48,152 bases of DNA from NCBI GenBank assembly GCA_021793295.1, contig JAJYTA010000012.1, positions 1-48,152 of the forward strand, in the 5' to 3' direction. Below, in pieces: positions 38,629 to 46,494 of the stretch. The translations under genes and the position numbers were made by a program. Under the pieces are notes generated by a model. That model worked only from the letters and a program-made list of their open reading frames with translations. It made no database searches and was not told the origin of the DNA. This DNA comes from Actinomycetes bacterium (GTDB lineage Bacteria > Actinomycetota > Actinomycetes > Jiangellales > Jiangellaceae). Position 1 is the stretch's first letter. Each line of letters opens with the position of its first letter.

Positions 38629-38848
38629 CGCCCGACCCGTTGTGGTCCGTCCGCTCGGTTCGGCGCATGCGCTCTTCGTCGGTGACGCCCTGATCGTTGT
38701 AGTCGACCTTGCGTATCTGCTTGCGCATGCTGCGGTACAGCAGCACCAACGCCAGGGCCAGAAAAACGATGACCAGGAACCCGAGCACCCCCGGTCCGGG
38801 GACCACATTCGTGGATCCCTCGGCGAAGACCGCTGCGATCAGTGTCAC
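38621..38848 (-). CDS. Small membrane protein next to mca (Rv1083-like)
   Basis: A 75-residue protein with an N-terminal membrane helix (about 20-38, GVLGFLVIVFLALALVLLY), then a basic then acidic cytoplasmic tail, RSMRKQIRKVDYNDQGVTDEERMRRTERTD. The GTG has GAGAGG 6 nt upstream and overlaps the mca stop by 4 bp. Position and architecture match the small membrane protein next to mca in mycobacteria. No function known. Confidence 0.8.
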   Translation of the reverse strand: MTLIAAVFAEGSTNVVPGPGVLGFLVIVFLALALVLLYRSMRKQIRKVDYNDQGVTDEERMRRTERTDHNGSGGD

Positions 38849-39747
38849 GAGGCGCCTCTCATCCCCGTCCAGTCTCCCACCGTGGCACGCAATCCGTCGA
38901 ACAGGTCGTCCTCCTGCGGCTTGTGGTCGACCAGGGAGCGCACGAGTTCGTAGTCCTCGGTGGGCCAAGCGGCTTGATGGACCTCGAGCGGGACCGCGAA
39001 CCACGGCCCGTCGGGATCGATCTGGGTGGCGTGAGCCAGCAGGGCGCGGTCGCGCACCGGGAAGTACTCCGCGCATTCCACCTTGGTGGTGATGCGGTCG
39101 TCCCACTCCGGATCGGGCTTCCAGTCAGCCAGGCGTTCGACGTACGGCGACTCCAGGCCACGCCGGATCATCTCTTCGTGCAGGGCGACCATCCGACGCC
39201 GGTGGAAGGTGTGGTGGTAGTACAGCTTCGCCGGCTGCCAGGCCGGGCCCGCCTCCGGATACCGCTCGGGATCGCCGGCCGCCTCGAAGGCGGCGACACT
39301 GATGCGGTGGCACATGACGTGGTCAGGATGCGGATAGCCCCCACGCTCGTCGTACGTGGTCACCACATGAGGCTTGAAGCGGCGCATGATCTCGACCAAC
39401 GGTTCAGCCGCCTGCTCGACGGGCATCAGCGCGAAGCAGCCCTCGGGCAACGGCGGAGGCGGGTCGCCCTCCGGGAAGCCGGAGTCGACGAAACCGAGCC
39501 ACTCTTGACGCACCCCGAGGATGTCACGCGCGGCGGCCATCTCCTGCCGGCGGATCTCGCTGATGTTGGCCAGGACGTCGGGACGGTCCATCTTCGGGTT
39601 GAGAATGGAGCCCCGCTCACCGCCGGTGCAGGTCACCACGAGCACCTCGACGCCTTCGGCGACGTAGCGAGCCGTCGACGCCGCACCCTTGCTCGACTCG
39701 TCGTCGGGATGTGCGTGGACATGCATCAGTCGCAACGCTTCAGCCAC
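38845..39747 (-). CDS. mca: Mycothiol S-conjugate amidase
   Basis: A 300-residue zinc amidase of the MshB/PIG-L fold. The metal motif HAHPDDESSKG has His13 and Asp16, and YPHPDHVMCH supplies the third ligand. The sequence TCTGGERGSILNPKMDRPDVLANISEIRRQEM is characteristic of Mca rather than MshB. It cleaves mycothiol-toxin conjugates into a mercapturic acid and GlcN-Ins, in the cytoplasm. It shows the host makes mycothiol. It overlaps the small membrane protein gene by 4 bp and is divergent from the DUF4307 gene. Confidence 0.94.
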   Translation of the reverse strand: MAEALRLMHVHAHPDDESSKGAASTARYVAEGVEVLVVTCTGGERGSILNPKMDRPDVLANISEIRRQEMAAARDILGVRQEWLGFVDSGFPEGDPPPPLPEGCFALMPVEQAAEPLVEIMRRFKPHVVTTYDERGGYPHPDHVMCHRISVAAFEAAGDPERYPEAGPAWQPAKLYYHHTFHRRRMVALHEEMIRRGLESPYVERLADWKPDPEWDDRITTKVECAEYFPVRDRALLAHATQIDPDGPWFAVPLEVHQAAWPTEDYELVRSLVDHKPQEDDLFDGLRATVGDWTGMRGAS

Positions 39748-39923
39748 CGGTACCCCATCGTTTCAGTTCCGAATACTCCTAGGACAACGCTTGCAGCCGA
39801 CAACTTGTGCCCTGGGCCCTTCCCGCACCGCGTCAATGAGAAGATCGGCCTGCGTCGCCACCGACGAGACATAATGGTGCCGTACGCATCCGACATCGAA
39901 GACTCCACCCCAGGACCCCGCGC

Positions 39924-40331
39924 ATGCCCGACAACCAGGCCGAGAACAGCGATCACCTCGCCGAGCGCTACGGTCGGCGGCCTTCGTCCGACCGCGGCGT
40001 CACCATCGCCGTGACCGCTGCCGTCATCGTGCTCACCGTGGTCGTCGGGTGGTTCGCCTTCCGCTCGGTCGACGATCCACTGCGGGTGGCGGTGCATTCG
40101 TGGGACGAGCCGCAAGGCGCCGCTCTCACCACCACCATCGAGATCGATCGCGACCCCGGAGTGGCCGCGACCTGCGACCTTGTGGCCCTCGACGAGCGGA
40201 TGATAGTGGTAGGACAGTTGGAGTTGGAGATTCCGGCCGGGCCCGAGGATCATTTCCGAATGTCGGCTGACATCCCGCTGAAGGGTGATGGCATCGCGCC
40301 GGAGTTGCGCGAATGTCGCATCACCAACTGA
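39924..40331 (+). CDS. DUF4307 membrane-anchored protein
   Basis: A 135-residue protein with a conserved AERYGRRPSSDR start, one membrane helix (about 26-46) and an external beta-rich domain (VHSWDEPQGAALTTTIEIDRDPGVAATCDLVALD). This is the usual DUF4307 layout. Its neighbours mca and greA are the same as for mycobacterial Rv1081c. Function unknown. Confidence 0.85.
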   Translation: MPDNQAENSDHLAERYGRRPSSDRGVTIAVTAAVIVLTVVVGWFAFRSVDDPLRVAVHSWDEPQGAALTTTIEIDRDPGVAATCDLVALDERMIVVGQLELEIPAGPEDHFRMSADIPLKGDGIAPELRECRITN

Positions 40332-40487
40332 ACCACCTGCTTGACCTGCGGATATCGCCTTGAAGGCGAGAAGCTTGCTATCCTCGTAGATTCCCCGTCA
40401 TCACGTGTTCCGGGCGGAAGGGCCCGGCGGTCAAGCACACCTACAACGCGTGTGACCGACGTAAAGATACTTCAAGGAGCAGATGCC

Positions 40488-40994
40488 GTGACCGCGACCA
40501 GCGATAACGTCGCCTGGCTCACCCAGGACGCCTACGACCGCCTCAAGCAGGAGCTCGAGTACCTGATGGGCCCCGCTCGCCTCGACATCGCCAAGCGAAT
40601 CGAGGAAGCTCGCGCCGAGGGTGACCTGTCGGAGAACGGTGGATACCACGCCGCCAAAGAGGAGCAGGGCAAGCAAGAGGCCCGCATCAATCAGCTGCAG
40701 CAGCTCCTCCAGCGGGCGAAGGTGGGCGAGACTCCACAGGACGACGGGGTCGTCGAACCGGGCATGATCGTGGAAATCCGGTTCGAGGGCGACGACGAGG
40801 TCGAGAAGTTCCTGCTCGGCTCCCGTGAACTCGCCTCGCTGGACGACTCGGTCGAGCTCGACGTCTACTCGCTGCAGTCACCGCTGGGCTCGGCCATCAA
40901 CGGCAAGAAGGTCGGAGAGACCGCTTCGTACGAGGCGCCCAACGGCAAGACCATCACCGTGGAGATCGTCGGCGCCAAGCCGTACGGCGCCTGA
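40488..40994 (+). CDS. greA: Transcription elongation factor GreA
   Basis: A 168-residue protein. The N-terminal coiled-coil carries WLTQDAYDRLKQELEYL and the acidic tip ARAEGDLSENGGYHAAKEEQ, with the Asp/Glu that stimulate RNA polymerase cleavage. The C-terminal FKBP-like domain has SPLGSAINGKKVGETASYEAPNGKTITVEI. It rescues backtracked RNA polymerase. The GTG start has AAGGAG 9 nt upstream. The gene order is the same as in mycobacteria (Rv1080c). Confidence 0.95.
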   Translation: MTATSDNVAWLTQDAYDRLKQELEYLMGPARLDIAKRIEEARAEGDLSENGGYHAAKEEQGKQEARINQLQQLLQRAKVGETPQDDGVVEPGMIVEIRFEGDDEVEKFLLGSRELASLDDSVELDVYSLQSPLGSAINGKKVGETASYEAPNGKTITVEIVGAKPYGA

Positions 40995-41018
40995 ACATCG
41001 TCGTAGCGGGCCGTCGCC

Positions 41019-41175
41019 GTGAACTTCGGCGGCGGTCCGTCGTCGTGAAGAGGCGCCTGTCGTGGTGAACGGGCGCGCTTTGGTCGTCGTGAACGGGATC
41101 GTGGCCGTCGTGGTGAACGGGCGCGCTTTGGTCGTCGTGAACAGGGGCAACTCCTGTCGCCGTGAACGGGGCTCT
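41019..41175. repeat. Direct-repeat array of GTCGT(C/G)GTGAAC units
   Basis: A perfect 36-bp direct repeat occurs at 41059-41094 and 41107-41142 (48-bp period). Shorter variants of GTCGTGGTGAAC surround it, giving about eight related units. It lies just after greA. No coding frame explains it. Confidence 0.75.
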
Positions 41176-41224
41176 CCCGACGTCCAGGGAGATCGCCCTC
41201 GCCGCCGCGATCGCGTGGGTGGAC

Positions 41225-41272
41225 GATCATGAGCAGTTTGCGGCGCTCGAGCGCCGTGGGCGCCTCATGATC
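41225..41272. repeat. Nested palindrome
   Basis: GATCATGAG (41225-41233) and CTCATGATC (41264-41272) are perfect inverted repeats. They enclose the perfect 16-bp palindrome CGGCGCTCGAGCGCCG (41241-41256). It could be a recombination or protein-binding site; its role is unknown. Confidence 0.55.
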
Positions 41273-41393
41273 TTGCCTGGACGCGTTGTGCTTCTTCGGT
41301 CGTGAAGACCATCGTGCGCAAACCGACCCAGTCGTGAAGATCGTCGTGCCGATTCGGGCCGACTAGAGCGGCTGATTCACGCACGACGACGAA

Positions 41394-41425
41394 GACACAC
41401 CACCAGGTGATCTGTTGCATCAACA
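41394..41425 (-). repeat. Fragment of the 16.7-kb palindromic element
   Basis: On the minus strand this 32-nt segment, beginning GCCTGTTGATGC, matches the left arm of the element at 16745-16975 at 29 of 32 positions. Confidence 0.6.
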
Positions 41426-41649
41426 GGCTTACACGCCTCGTGGAGCTGTCAGAATCCTCGTGCTCCGCACCTGCAATGGCAGCCGTACTGCAATGCTGGC
41501 CGCGCGCGCCCGAGCCGGGCCGTGACCGGGCCACCGCGCCCCGCGTGCATCGCCGCAGCCCGCCGGCAACGCCGGCCGCCCTGACGGCCACGCCGGCTGG
41601 TAGAGCGGTTCGCTGCCCAGGCAGCCAACGCGGCTGGTGCGCCGCCGAG

Positions 41650-41850
41650 CGAACCAAACAGCGATCCACCGCAGGCGAGCCAAACAGCGCACCGCCCCCG
41701 GCGAACCAAACAGCGATCCACCGCCCGGCGAACCAAACGCGGAAGCGCGCCCTAGAGCAAGCCAACTGGGCCGGCGCGCCACCAGGCAACCAAACGCGGA
41801 AGCGCGCCCTCGGGCAAGCCAACTGTGCCGGCGCCCCACCAGGCAACCAA
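41650..41850. repeat. Tandem repeats with GCRAnCCAAAC core
   Basis: Three units of about 26 bp (GCGAACCAAACAGCGATCCACCGC and variants) are followed by two near-identical units of about 57 bp starting AACCAAACGCGGAAGCGCGCCCT. A sixth core lies just before the terminator palindrome. Unit lengths differ and there are no unique spacers, so it is not a CRISPR. Translation gives a low-complexity repeat on either strand. Confidence 0.7.
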
Positions 41851-41888
41851 ACGGCGGTGTGCCCCCTTCGAAGGGGGCACACCGCCGT
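41851..41888 (-). terminator. Perfect palindromic terminator after the ABC exporter
   Basis: A 38-bp perfect palindrome centred on TTCGAA, 48 bp beyond the permease stop on the minus strand. Its 19-bp stem would fold with a tight turn. It is symmetrical, so it can work in both directions. Confidence 0.65.
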
Positions 41889-41936
41889 GGACTGTTGCGG
41901 CCTGGGCCGACTACGTCGGCGACCGATACGGGGCGC

Positions 41937-42794
41937 CTACTTGGTCGCGGCTGCCTTGTACTTGCGGATGGCCAGCGGGGCGAAGATGCCGACGATGATC
42001 ACGACCCAGATCAGCGACAGCAGCACCGGGTGCTGCGCCGGGAAGTTGTCGGTCGAGAACAAGTTCGGGTTGCCGAACAACTCACGCGTGGCGGCCACGA
42101 ACGCACTCACCGGGTTCCACTCCGCCACCGGCTGCAGCCAGTTCGGCAGGGTCGGGGTCGGGATGAACGCATTGGACAAGAACACCAGGGGGAACAGCCA
42201 GATCAGCCCAGCTGAGGCTGCCACCTGCGGGCTGCCGACGGACAGTCCGATGAACGCCCCGACCCACAACATGGCGAAGGCGAACAACAGCAATAGCCCG
42301 ACCCCGCCGATGAAGCCAAGGGCGCCGTTCTCGATCTTCCAACCCACGAGGAGCCCGCACAGGATCATGATCGCCAGCACGATGACCTGATTGGCCAGGT
42401 CGGCGATGACCCGTCCGGAGATGACCGCGGACCGCGCCATGGGCAGCGACCGGAACCGATCGATGAGGCCCTTCTCCATGTCGTCGGCCAGCCCGACGCT
42501 CGCCGGAGCTACGGCGAAGGCCATCGTCTGGGCGAAGATACCGGCCATCAGATAGCGCTTGTAGGCCGTCGGGTCGCCCTCCATGCCCGGAATGGGGATG
42601 GCTCCGCCGAACACATAGGCGAACAACAGCACGAACATGATCGGCTGGATGAACATGTAGATCTGGTTGTCCGGCACCCGCCAGCCGCCACGGATGTTGC
42701 GCCACGTGATGGTCAAAGCGTCGTTGACCGCTTGCTTGGGCCCTACGCGGTTGGGACGTGCCGGCGACTCACGCTTCACATCGGTCGTGGTCAC
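41937..42794 (-). CDS. ABC-2 type exporter permease (DrrB-like)
   Basis: A 285-residue membrane protein of the ABC-2 family, with six helices after a 45-residue cytoplasmic start. The middle has the typical KGLIDRFRSLPMARSAVISGRVIADL segment, and SNAFIPTPTLPNWLQPVAEWNPVSAFVAATRELF precedes the last helix, as in DrrB of the daunorubicin exporter. It works with the ATPase encoded just upstream (GTGA overlap). The substrate is not known; export of a lipid, peptide or antibiotic is possible. Confidence 0.92.
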   Translation of the reverse strand: MTTTDVKRESPARPNRVGPKQAVNDALTITWRNIRGGWRVPDNQIYMFIQPIMFVLLFAYVFGGAIPIPGMEGDPTAYKRYLMAGIFAQTMAFAVAPASVGLADDMEKGLIDRFRSLPMARSAVISGRVIADLANQVIVLAIMILCGLLVGWKIENGALGFIGGVGLLLLFAFAMLWVGAFIGLSVGSPQVAASAGLIWLFPLVFLSNAFIPTPTLPNWLQPVAEWNPVSAFVAATRELFGNPNLFSTDNFPAQHPVLLSLIWVVIIVGIFAPLAIRKYKAAATK

Positions 42795-43783
42795 GATGCA
42801 CTCCTCCCGGCCAGCTCAGGCTTCTCGGTCTCGTCCTCGGCGTGCCGGCCGGTCAGCTTCACGAACACGTCGTCAAGGGTGGGCCGGCGCAGCGCGATGT
42901 CGTCGATGGTGATGCCGGCCTCGTCGAGGTCGCGGATCACCTGGATCAATCCCTTGGAACCGGTGTGGGTGGGCACCGTGAGCTTGCGGTTGTGTTCGTC
43001 ATGCTCGCACTGTCCCCCGCTGTTCAGGTTCAGGATCTGCTCAGCGCGCCCGGCCTGCTCGGGATCGTGGACCACCACCTCGATGCGCTCACCCCCGATC
43101 TGCGTCTTGAGCTCGTCGGCGGTGCCTTGGGCGATCACCCTGCCGAGGTCGATGACGATGATGTTGTCGGCCAGCGCATCAGCCTCTTCGAGGTACTGCG
43201 TGGTCAACAGGATGGTCGCGCCACCGGCCACGCGCTCGCGGATGACCTCCCACAGGTCGAGTCGGCTCGCCGGATCGAGGCCGGTGGTCGGCTCGTCCAG
43301 GAACAAGACCTCGGGCTGGACGATCAAGCTGCTGGCCAGGTCGAGACGCCGGCGCATGCCGCCGGAGTACGTCTTGAGCATCCGGTCTGCTGCATCGGTC
43401 AGCGAGAACTGCTCGAGCAGTTCGTCGGCTCGCTTCTTGGCCTGCTTGCTCGACAGCTGGTAGAGGCGGCCGAAGAGCCAGAGATTCTCCCGCCCCGTGA
43501 GCGTCTCGTCGACCGCGGCGTACTGCCCGGACAGGCCGATCTTGGACCGGACGGCTTGCGGCTCTGACAGGACATCGTGCCCGGCCACGACCGCGCGGCC
43601 GGCATCAGGTCGCAGCAGAGTGGTCAGCATCCGTACCACCGTGGTCTTACCTGCGCCGTTCGGGCCGAGCAGCCCGACCACAGTGCCCTCGGGCACCTCG
43701 AGGTCGACACCCCCCACGGCCTTGACGGCCTTCTCCCCGGAGCCGAAGGTCTTGGCTAGACCTTCGGCAGTGATCGCGTTCAC
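42791..43783 (-). CDS. ABC exporter ATPase, daunorubicin-resistance type (DrrA-like)
   Basis: A 330-residue ATPase. Walker A GPNGAGKTT (about 40-48), ABC signature YSGGMRRRLDLA and Walker B VLFLDEP are present. A C-terminal DUF4162-like extension (about 225-330) contains RPTLDDVFVKLTGR, the hallmark of the DrrA/NatA branch. It drives the DrrB-like permease. The GTG start has GAAGGGA 7 nt upstream. The gene lies 95 bp after a DUF2089 regulator and is probably controlled with it. Confidence 0.93.
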   Translation of the reverse strand: MNAITAEGLAKTFGSGEKAVKAVGGVDLEVPEGTVVGLLGPNGAGKTTVVRMLTTLLRPDAGRAVVAGHDVLSEPQAVRSKIGLSGQYAAVDETLTGRENLWLFGRLYQLSSKQAKKRADELLEQFSLTDAADRMLKTYSGGMRRRLDLASSLIVQPEVLFLDEPTTGLDPASRLDLWEVIRERVAGGATILLTTQYLEEADALADNIIVIDLGRVIAQGTADELKTQIGGERIEVVVHDPEQAGRAEQILNLNSGGQCEHDEHNRKLTVPTHTGSKGLIQVIRDLDEAGITIDDIALRRPTLDDVFVKLTGRHAEDETEKPELAGRSAS

Positions 43784-43878
43784 GATGTGTCCCTTCTGTG
43801 ATGATGATTGGAGCTTGTCAGACGCCACCGACAAGGTCGCCGCAGCGAGCGATGCCGACTCCGCCGTGGGTTTCGAAC

Positions 43879-44274
43879 TCAGCTGAGCAACGCGGTGGCC
43901 TGGTCGAGATCGAGCTCACCAGCGGCGAGCTTGCGCAGCACCGCTTCGCGATCGACCTCGGCCGGCGCGGCCGCGGCGTCCCCCGTGTCCTCCAATCCGA
44001 GTCGCTGGAGCAATTCCGCGAATCGTTGGCGCGCCGTGGGGTAGCTGACACCGAGCTCGCGCGCCAGTTCTCTCATATTGCCGCGAGAGACGAGGAAGGT
44101 GCCAAGAATTTTCTGGTCCTGCGCGTCAAGGGAGCAGTAGGCACACGAGGCGAACCGTCCGGACAGCTCAGTGCCGCAGGACTCGCATCCCAGCCTCGTG
44201 ACGTGCAGCTCCGCACCGCACACTGGGCAGTCTCCTGGCGGTTGATGCAGATGGCGGTGCGGGTCCGAAACCAT
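43879..44274 (-). CDS. DUF2089 zinc-ribbon/HTH protein
   Basis: A 131-residue probable regulator. The N-terminal zinc-ribbon has CPVCGAELHVTRLGCESCGTEL and an extra CAYC pair. A DUF2089 helix-turn-helix (ILGTFLVSRGNMRELARELGVSYPTARQRFAELLQRLG) follows, then a short helical tail, REAVLRKLAAGELDLDQATALL, like the SHOCT-type start of the upstream gene product. It overlaps that gene (TGATGG region); GTG 44277 is an equally possible start. It likely controls this operon including the exporter. Confidence 0.85.
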   Translation of the reverse strand: MVSDPHRHLHQPPGDCPVCGAELHVTRLGCESCGTELSGRFASCAYCSLDAQDQKILGTFLVSRGNMRELARELGVSYPTARQRFAELLQRLGLEDTGDAAAAPAEVDREAVLRKLAAGELDLDQATALLS

Positions 44275-45113
44275 CACCGGGTCCCTCCACTCGACGGTTC
44301 CGGAAGCTTCACCGTCACGTTCCCCATCACGACCTCGACGTCGATCTCGGCCGCACCAGTGCCCAGCACGATGTCGCGGTCACGCTGCGACTTCGGCCGT
44401 TCGTGCTCGGTGGTGAACCGGCCCAGCTGAACGTCTGAGCGCACCCTTACGTCGGAACCTTCGAGCAATGTCAGCTGCATCGACCCCGACTCACAGCGCA
44501 TCCGCGAATGCCCGGCCAGCTGCAGCGTCTCGACCTGCGCTGAGCCGGCCTGCACCAAGAGGTCGACCGGGCTGCGCAGGCCGCTCACCCGTAGCGAACC
44601 CGCGGTCACCCGGACGTGATCGAGCGCCGGAACGTCGTCGACCCGCAACGAGCCGGCGATCGCCTCAGCCCCGACCGTGAGCCCGGGATTGACCCGGACA
44701 CGCAGCTCGAGATCCTGCCCGACGTTTTGGAACCGGTCGGCGACCTCTCGCCAGCGTCCCCCGGCGAGCAGCACGAACGCGCCTTCTGTGGGCACGGCCT
44801 CGGTCTCGCCGGTGATGTTCAGAGTCGAGCCGTCACGGCGTACCGTGTGCTGGCCGTCGACGGCGACGGTGGCCACAGTGGGGTCACCGACGATGCGGAC
44901 CCGCCTCGACGTTCCGCGGACCTGGACCCTGGTGATCTGAGGCACGACGTCAGCGCGTGCCGCACCGGCGCCGGACCCCGTCCGGGTGGCGCCAGCATCG
45001 GTCCGGGCCGACTCGGCCGCTTCGATCTCGTCGAGCAGGCGAGCCGCTTCGGCCGGATGGAGCTGCCCGGCGGCCACCTGCTCGAGGATCTCACGCGATG
45101 AGAGCGTCGTCAT
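44274..45113 (-). CDS. DUF4097-like beta-solenoid protein with SHOCT-like helix
   Basis: A 279-residue protein. The N-terminal helix pair SREILEQVAAGQLHPAEAARLLDEIEAAES resembles SHOCT modules. After an Ala/Thr/Gly linker comes a repetitive beta region (about 65-279): IAGSLRVDDVPALDHVRVTAGSLRVSGLRSPVDLLVQAGSAQVETLQLAG, as in DUF4097 adhesin-like domains. No signal or membrane helix. It is the first gene of the operon with the DUF2089 regulator and DrrAB-like exporter. The same logic (SHOCT helix plus beta repeat) is seen in the DUF1707 pair at 10.1-11.5 kb. Start ATG chosen over a GTG six codons upstream. Confidence 0.75.
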   Translation of the reverse strand: MTTLSSREILEQVAAGQLHPAEAARLLDEIEAAESARTDAGATRTGSGAGAARADVVPQITRVQVRGTSRRVRIVGDPTVATVAVDGQHTVRRDGSTLNITGETEAVPTEGAFVLLAGGRWREVADRFQNVGQDLELRVRVNPGLTVGAEAIAGSLRVDDVPALDHVRVTAGSLRVSGLRSPVDLLVQAGSAQVETLQLAGHSRMRCESGSMQLTLLEGSDVRVRSDVQLGRFTTEHERPKSQRDRDIVLGTGAAEIDVEVVMGNVTVKLPEPSSGGTR

Positions 45114-45171
45114 GGCTCCATGGTGCGCCACGACTTACCAAAACGTCAACTCTGTTTTACGAAGCGATAAG

Positions 45172-46389
45172 TCAGTTTTCCATAATGGTCACCGCGTAGC
45201 CGGATTCACCCAGCGTCCCCAGAACCCGGTCGCAGTGCTCCGGTCCCCTCGTCTCGACCTGCAACGCGATCTCGACCTCGTCGATCGACAGACTCGCACC
45301 CGTTCGTTCGTGGACGACGTCCAGCACGTTGGCGTCGACGCTTGCCAGCACGCTGAGCAGCCCGGCCAGCCCGCCCGGCGCATCGGGCACGCGCACGCGC
45401 AGGGACAGGTAGCGTCCCGCGGCCGCCATGCCGTGGCGGATCACCCGCAGCAGCAGCAGCGGGTCGATGTTCCCGCCGGACAGAACGGCGACCACCGGTG
45501 GCTCGAAAGCCCCCGGATCTTCGAGCACGGCGGCCACCGCGGCCGCACCGGCGGGTTCGACCACCAGCTTCGCGCGTTCGAGCAGCAGGACCAGCGCCCG
45601 CGACAGCGCCTCCTCGGACACCGTGGTGACGGAGTCCACGTACTTGCGGATCATGTCGAACGGAAGCTCGCCGGGGCAGCCCACGGCGATGCCGTCGGCC
45701 ATGGTCGCCATCTGCTCCAACGGCACGGGCCGGCCGGCCTCGAGCGAGCCCGGGAAGGCCGCTGCCCGCTCAGCCTGTACACCCACGACCCGCACGTCCG
45801 GGCGGTTGTGGTGGACGGCGAGCGCGATGCCCGCCGTCAGGCCTCCGCCGCCGGTACCGACGACGATGGTGCGCACGTCCGGGCACTGCTCCAGGATCTC
45901 GGTACCCACAGTGGCTTGACCAGCTACGACGTCAGGATGGTCGAACGGGTGGATGAGGACGGCACCGGTCTCGGCGGCGAACGCTCGGGCAGCCAGCAGC
46001 GCCTCGTCGAGACTGGAGCCCACGAATCGCACGTCGGCGCCATAGGCGCGCGTCGCTCGCTCCTTGACGATGGCCGCACCTTCGGGCATGAACACCGTCG
46101 CCTGGGTGTCCAGCATGCTGGCCGCCAGGGCCACCCCCTGCGCGTGGTTTCCCGCACTCGCGGCGACGACCCCGTTGGCCCGCTCAGCCGCCGAGAGCCC
46201 GGCGATACGCACGTAGGCGCCACGAATCTTGAACGACCCCGCGCGCTGCAGGTTCTCGCACTTCAAGTGGACCGGCCCGCCGACGCGGTGGGCCAGCCAA
46301 CGCGAGTCTTCGAGCGGCGTCGGCCGGACGACGTCACGCAACAGCTCCCGCGCGGCGTCCACATCGGCCATCGAAACGGTCTCTACCAC
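45172..46389 (-). CDS. Threonine ammonia-lyase (threonine dehydratase, catabolic type with ACT domain)
   Basis: A 405-residue fold-type II PLP enzyme. The PLP lysine lies in AGSFKIRGA (Lys54), with SAGNHAQGVA, the glycine-rich phosphate loop VGTGGGGLTAG, and SGGNIDP near residue 320. A C-terminal ACT domain (about 328-405; YLSLRVRVPDAPGGLAGLLSVLASVDANVLDV) gives allosteric control. It deaminates threonine to 2-oxobutyrate. The GTG start places GAGGAGG 9 nt upstream; the ATG three codons earlier directly abuts the site. It lies alone, with 58 bp to the DUF4097 gene. Confidence 0.92.
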   Translation of the reverse strand: MVETVSMADVDAARELLRDVVRPTPLEDSRWLAHRVGGPVHLKCENLQRAGSFKIRGAYVRIAGLSAAERANGVVAASAGNHAQGVALAASMLDTQATVFMPEGAAIVKERATRAYGADVRFVGSSLDEALLAARAFAAETGAVLIHPFDHPDVVAGQATVGTEILEQCPDVRTIVVGTGGGGLTAGIALAVHHNRPDVRVVGVQAERAAAFPGSLEAGRPVPLEQMATMADGIAVGCPGELPFDMIRKYVDSVTTVSEEALSRALVLLLERAKLVVEPAGAAAVAAVLEDPGAFEPPVVAVLSGGNIDPLLLLRVIRHGMAAAGRYLSLRVRVPDAPGGLAGLLSVLASVDANVLDVVHERTGASLSIDEVEIALQVETRGPEHCDRVLGTLGESGYAVTIMEN

Positions 46390-46481
46390 GCCCGCCATCC
46401 TCCTCGTGAGATTCGGCCCCTCACCGCTGATCCTGTCACCCTGCGCCCGGATGGGCTCACGCCGCTGTCACTGTCAACTCG

Positions 46482-46487
46482 TAGAGT
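46482..46487 (+). promoter_or_regulatory. -10-like element for leaderless transcript
   Basis: TAGAGT ends 7 nt before the GTG of the F420-type oxidoreductase gene. No ribosome-binding site is present, which suggests a leaderless mRNA. Confidence 0.4.
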
Positions 46488-46494
46488 GTGGGAC

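Larger units (their letters stand above)
40995..41936. other. Gene-free repeat-rich region
   Basis: About 940 bp between greA and the ABC exporter with no credible gene. Open frames here translate only repeats. It contains the GTCGTGAAC-type array (41019-41175), a nested palindrome (41225-41272), a fragment of the 16.7-kb palindromic element (about 41394-41425), the CCAAAC tandem array (41650-41850) and a perfect terminator palindrome (41851-41888). Confidence 0.6.

Noticed and set aside
41650-41850. Possible CRISPR array.
   Set aside because: Units differ in length (about 26 and 57 bp), there are no unique spacers, and no cas genes are present.
41265-42390. Open frames on both strands in the repeat-rich region, giving repeated WLPGGAPAQLAC-like or ANQTRKRAL-like peptides.
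   Set aside because: They only translate the tandem DNA repeats, have no ribosome-binding sites and overlap the exporter genes.
44986-46494. In-frame upstream extension of the F420-type oxidoreductase.
   Set aside because: It is antisense to the threonine dehydratase gene, while the family start fits GTG 46495 and its -10 element.
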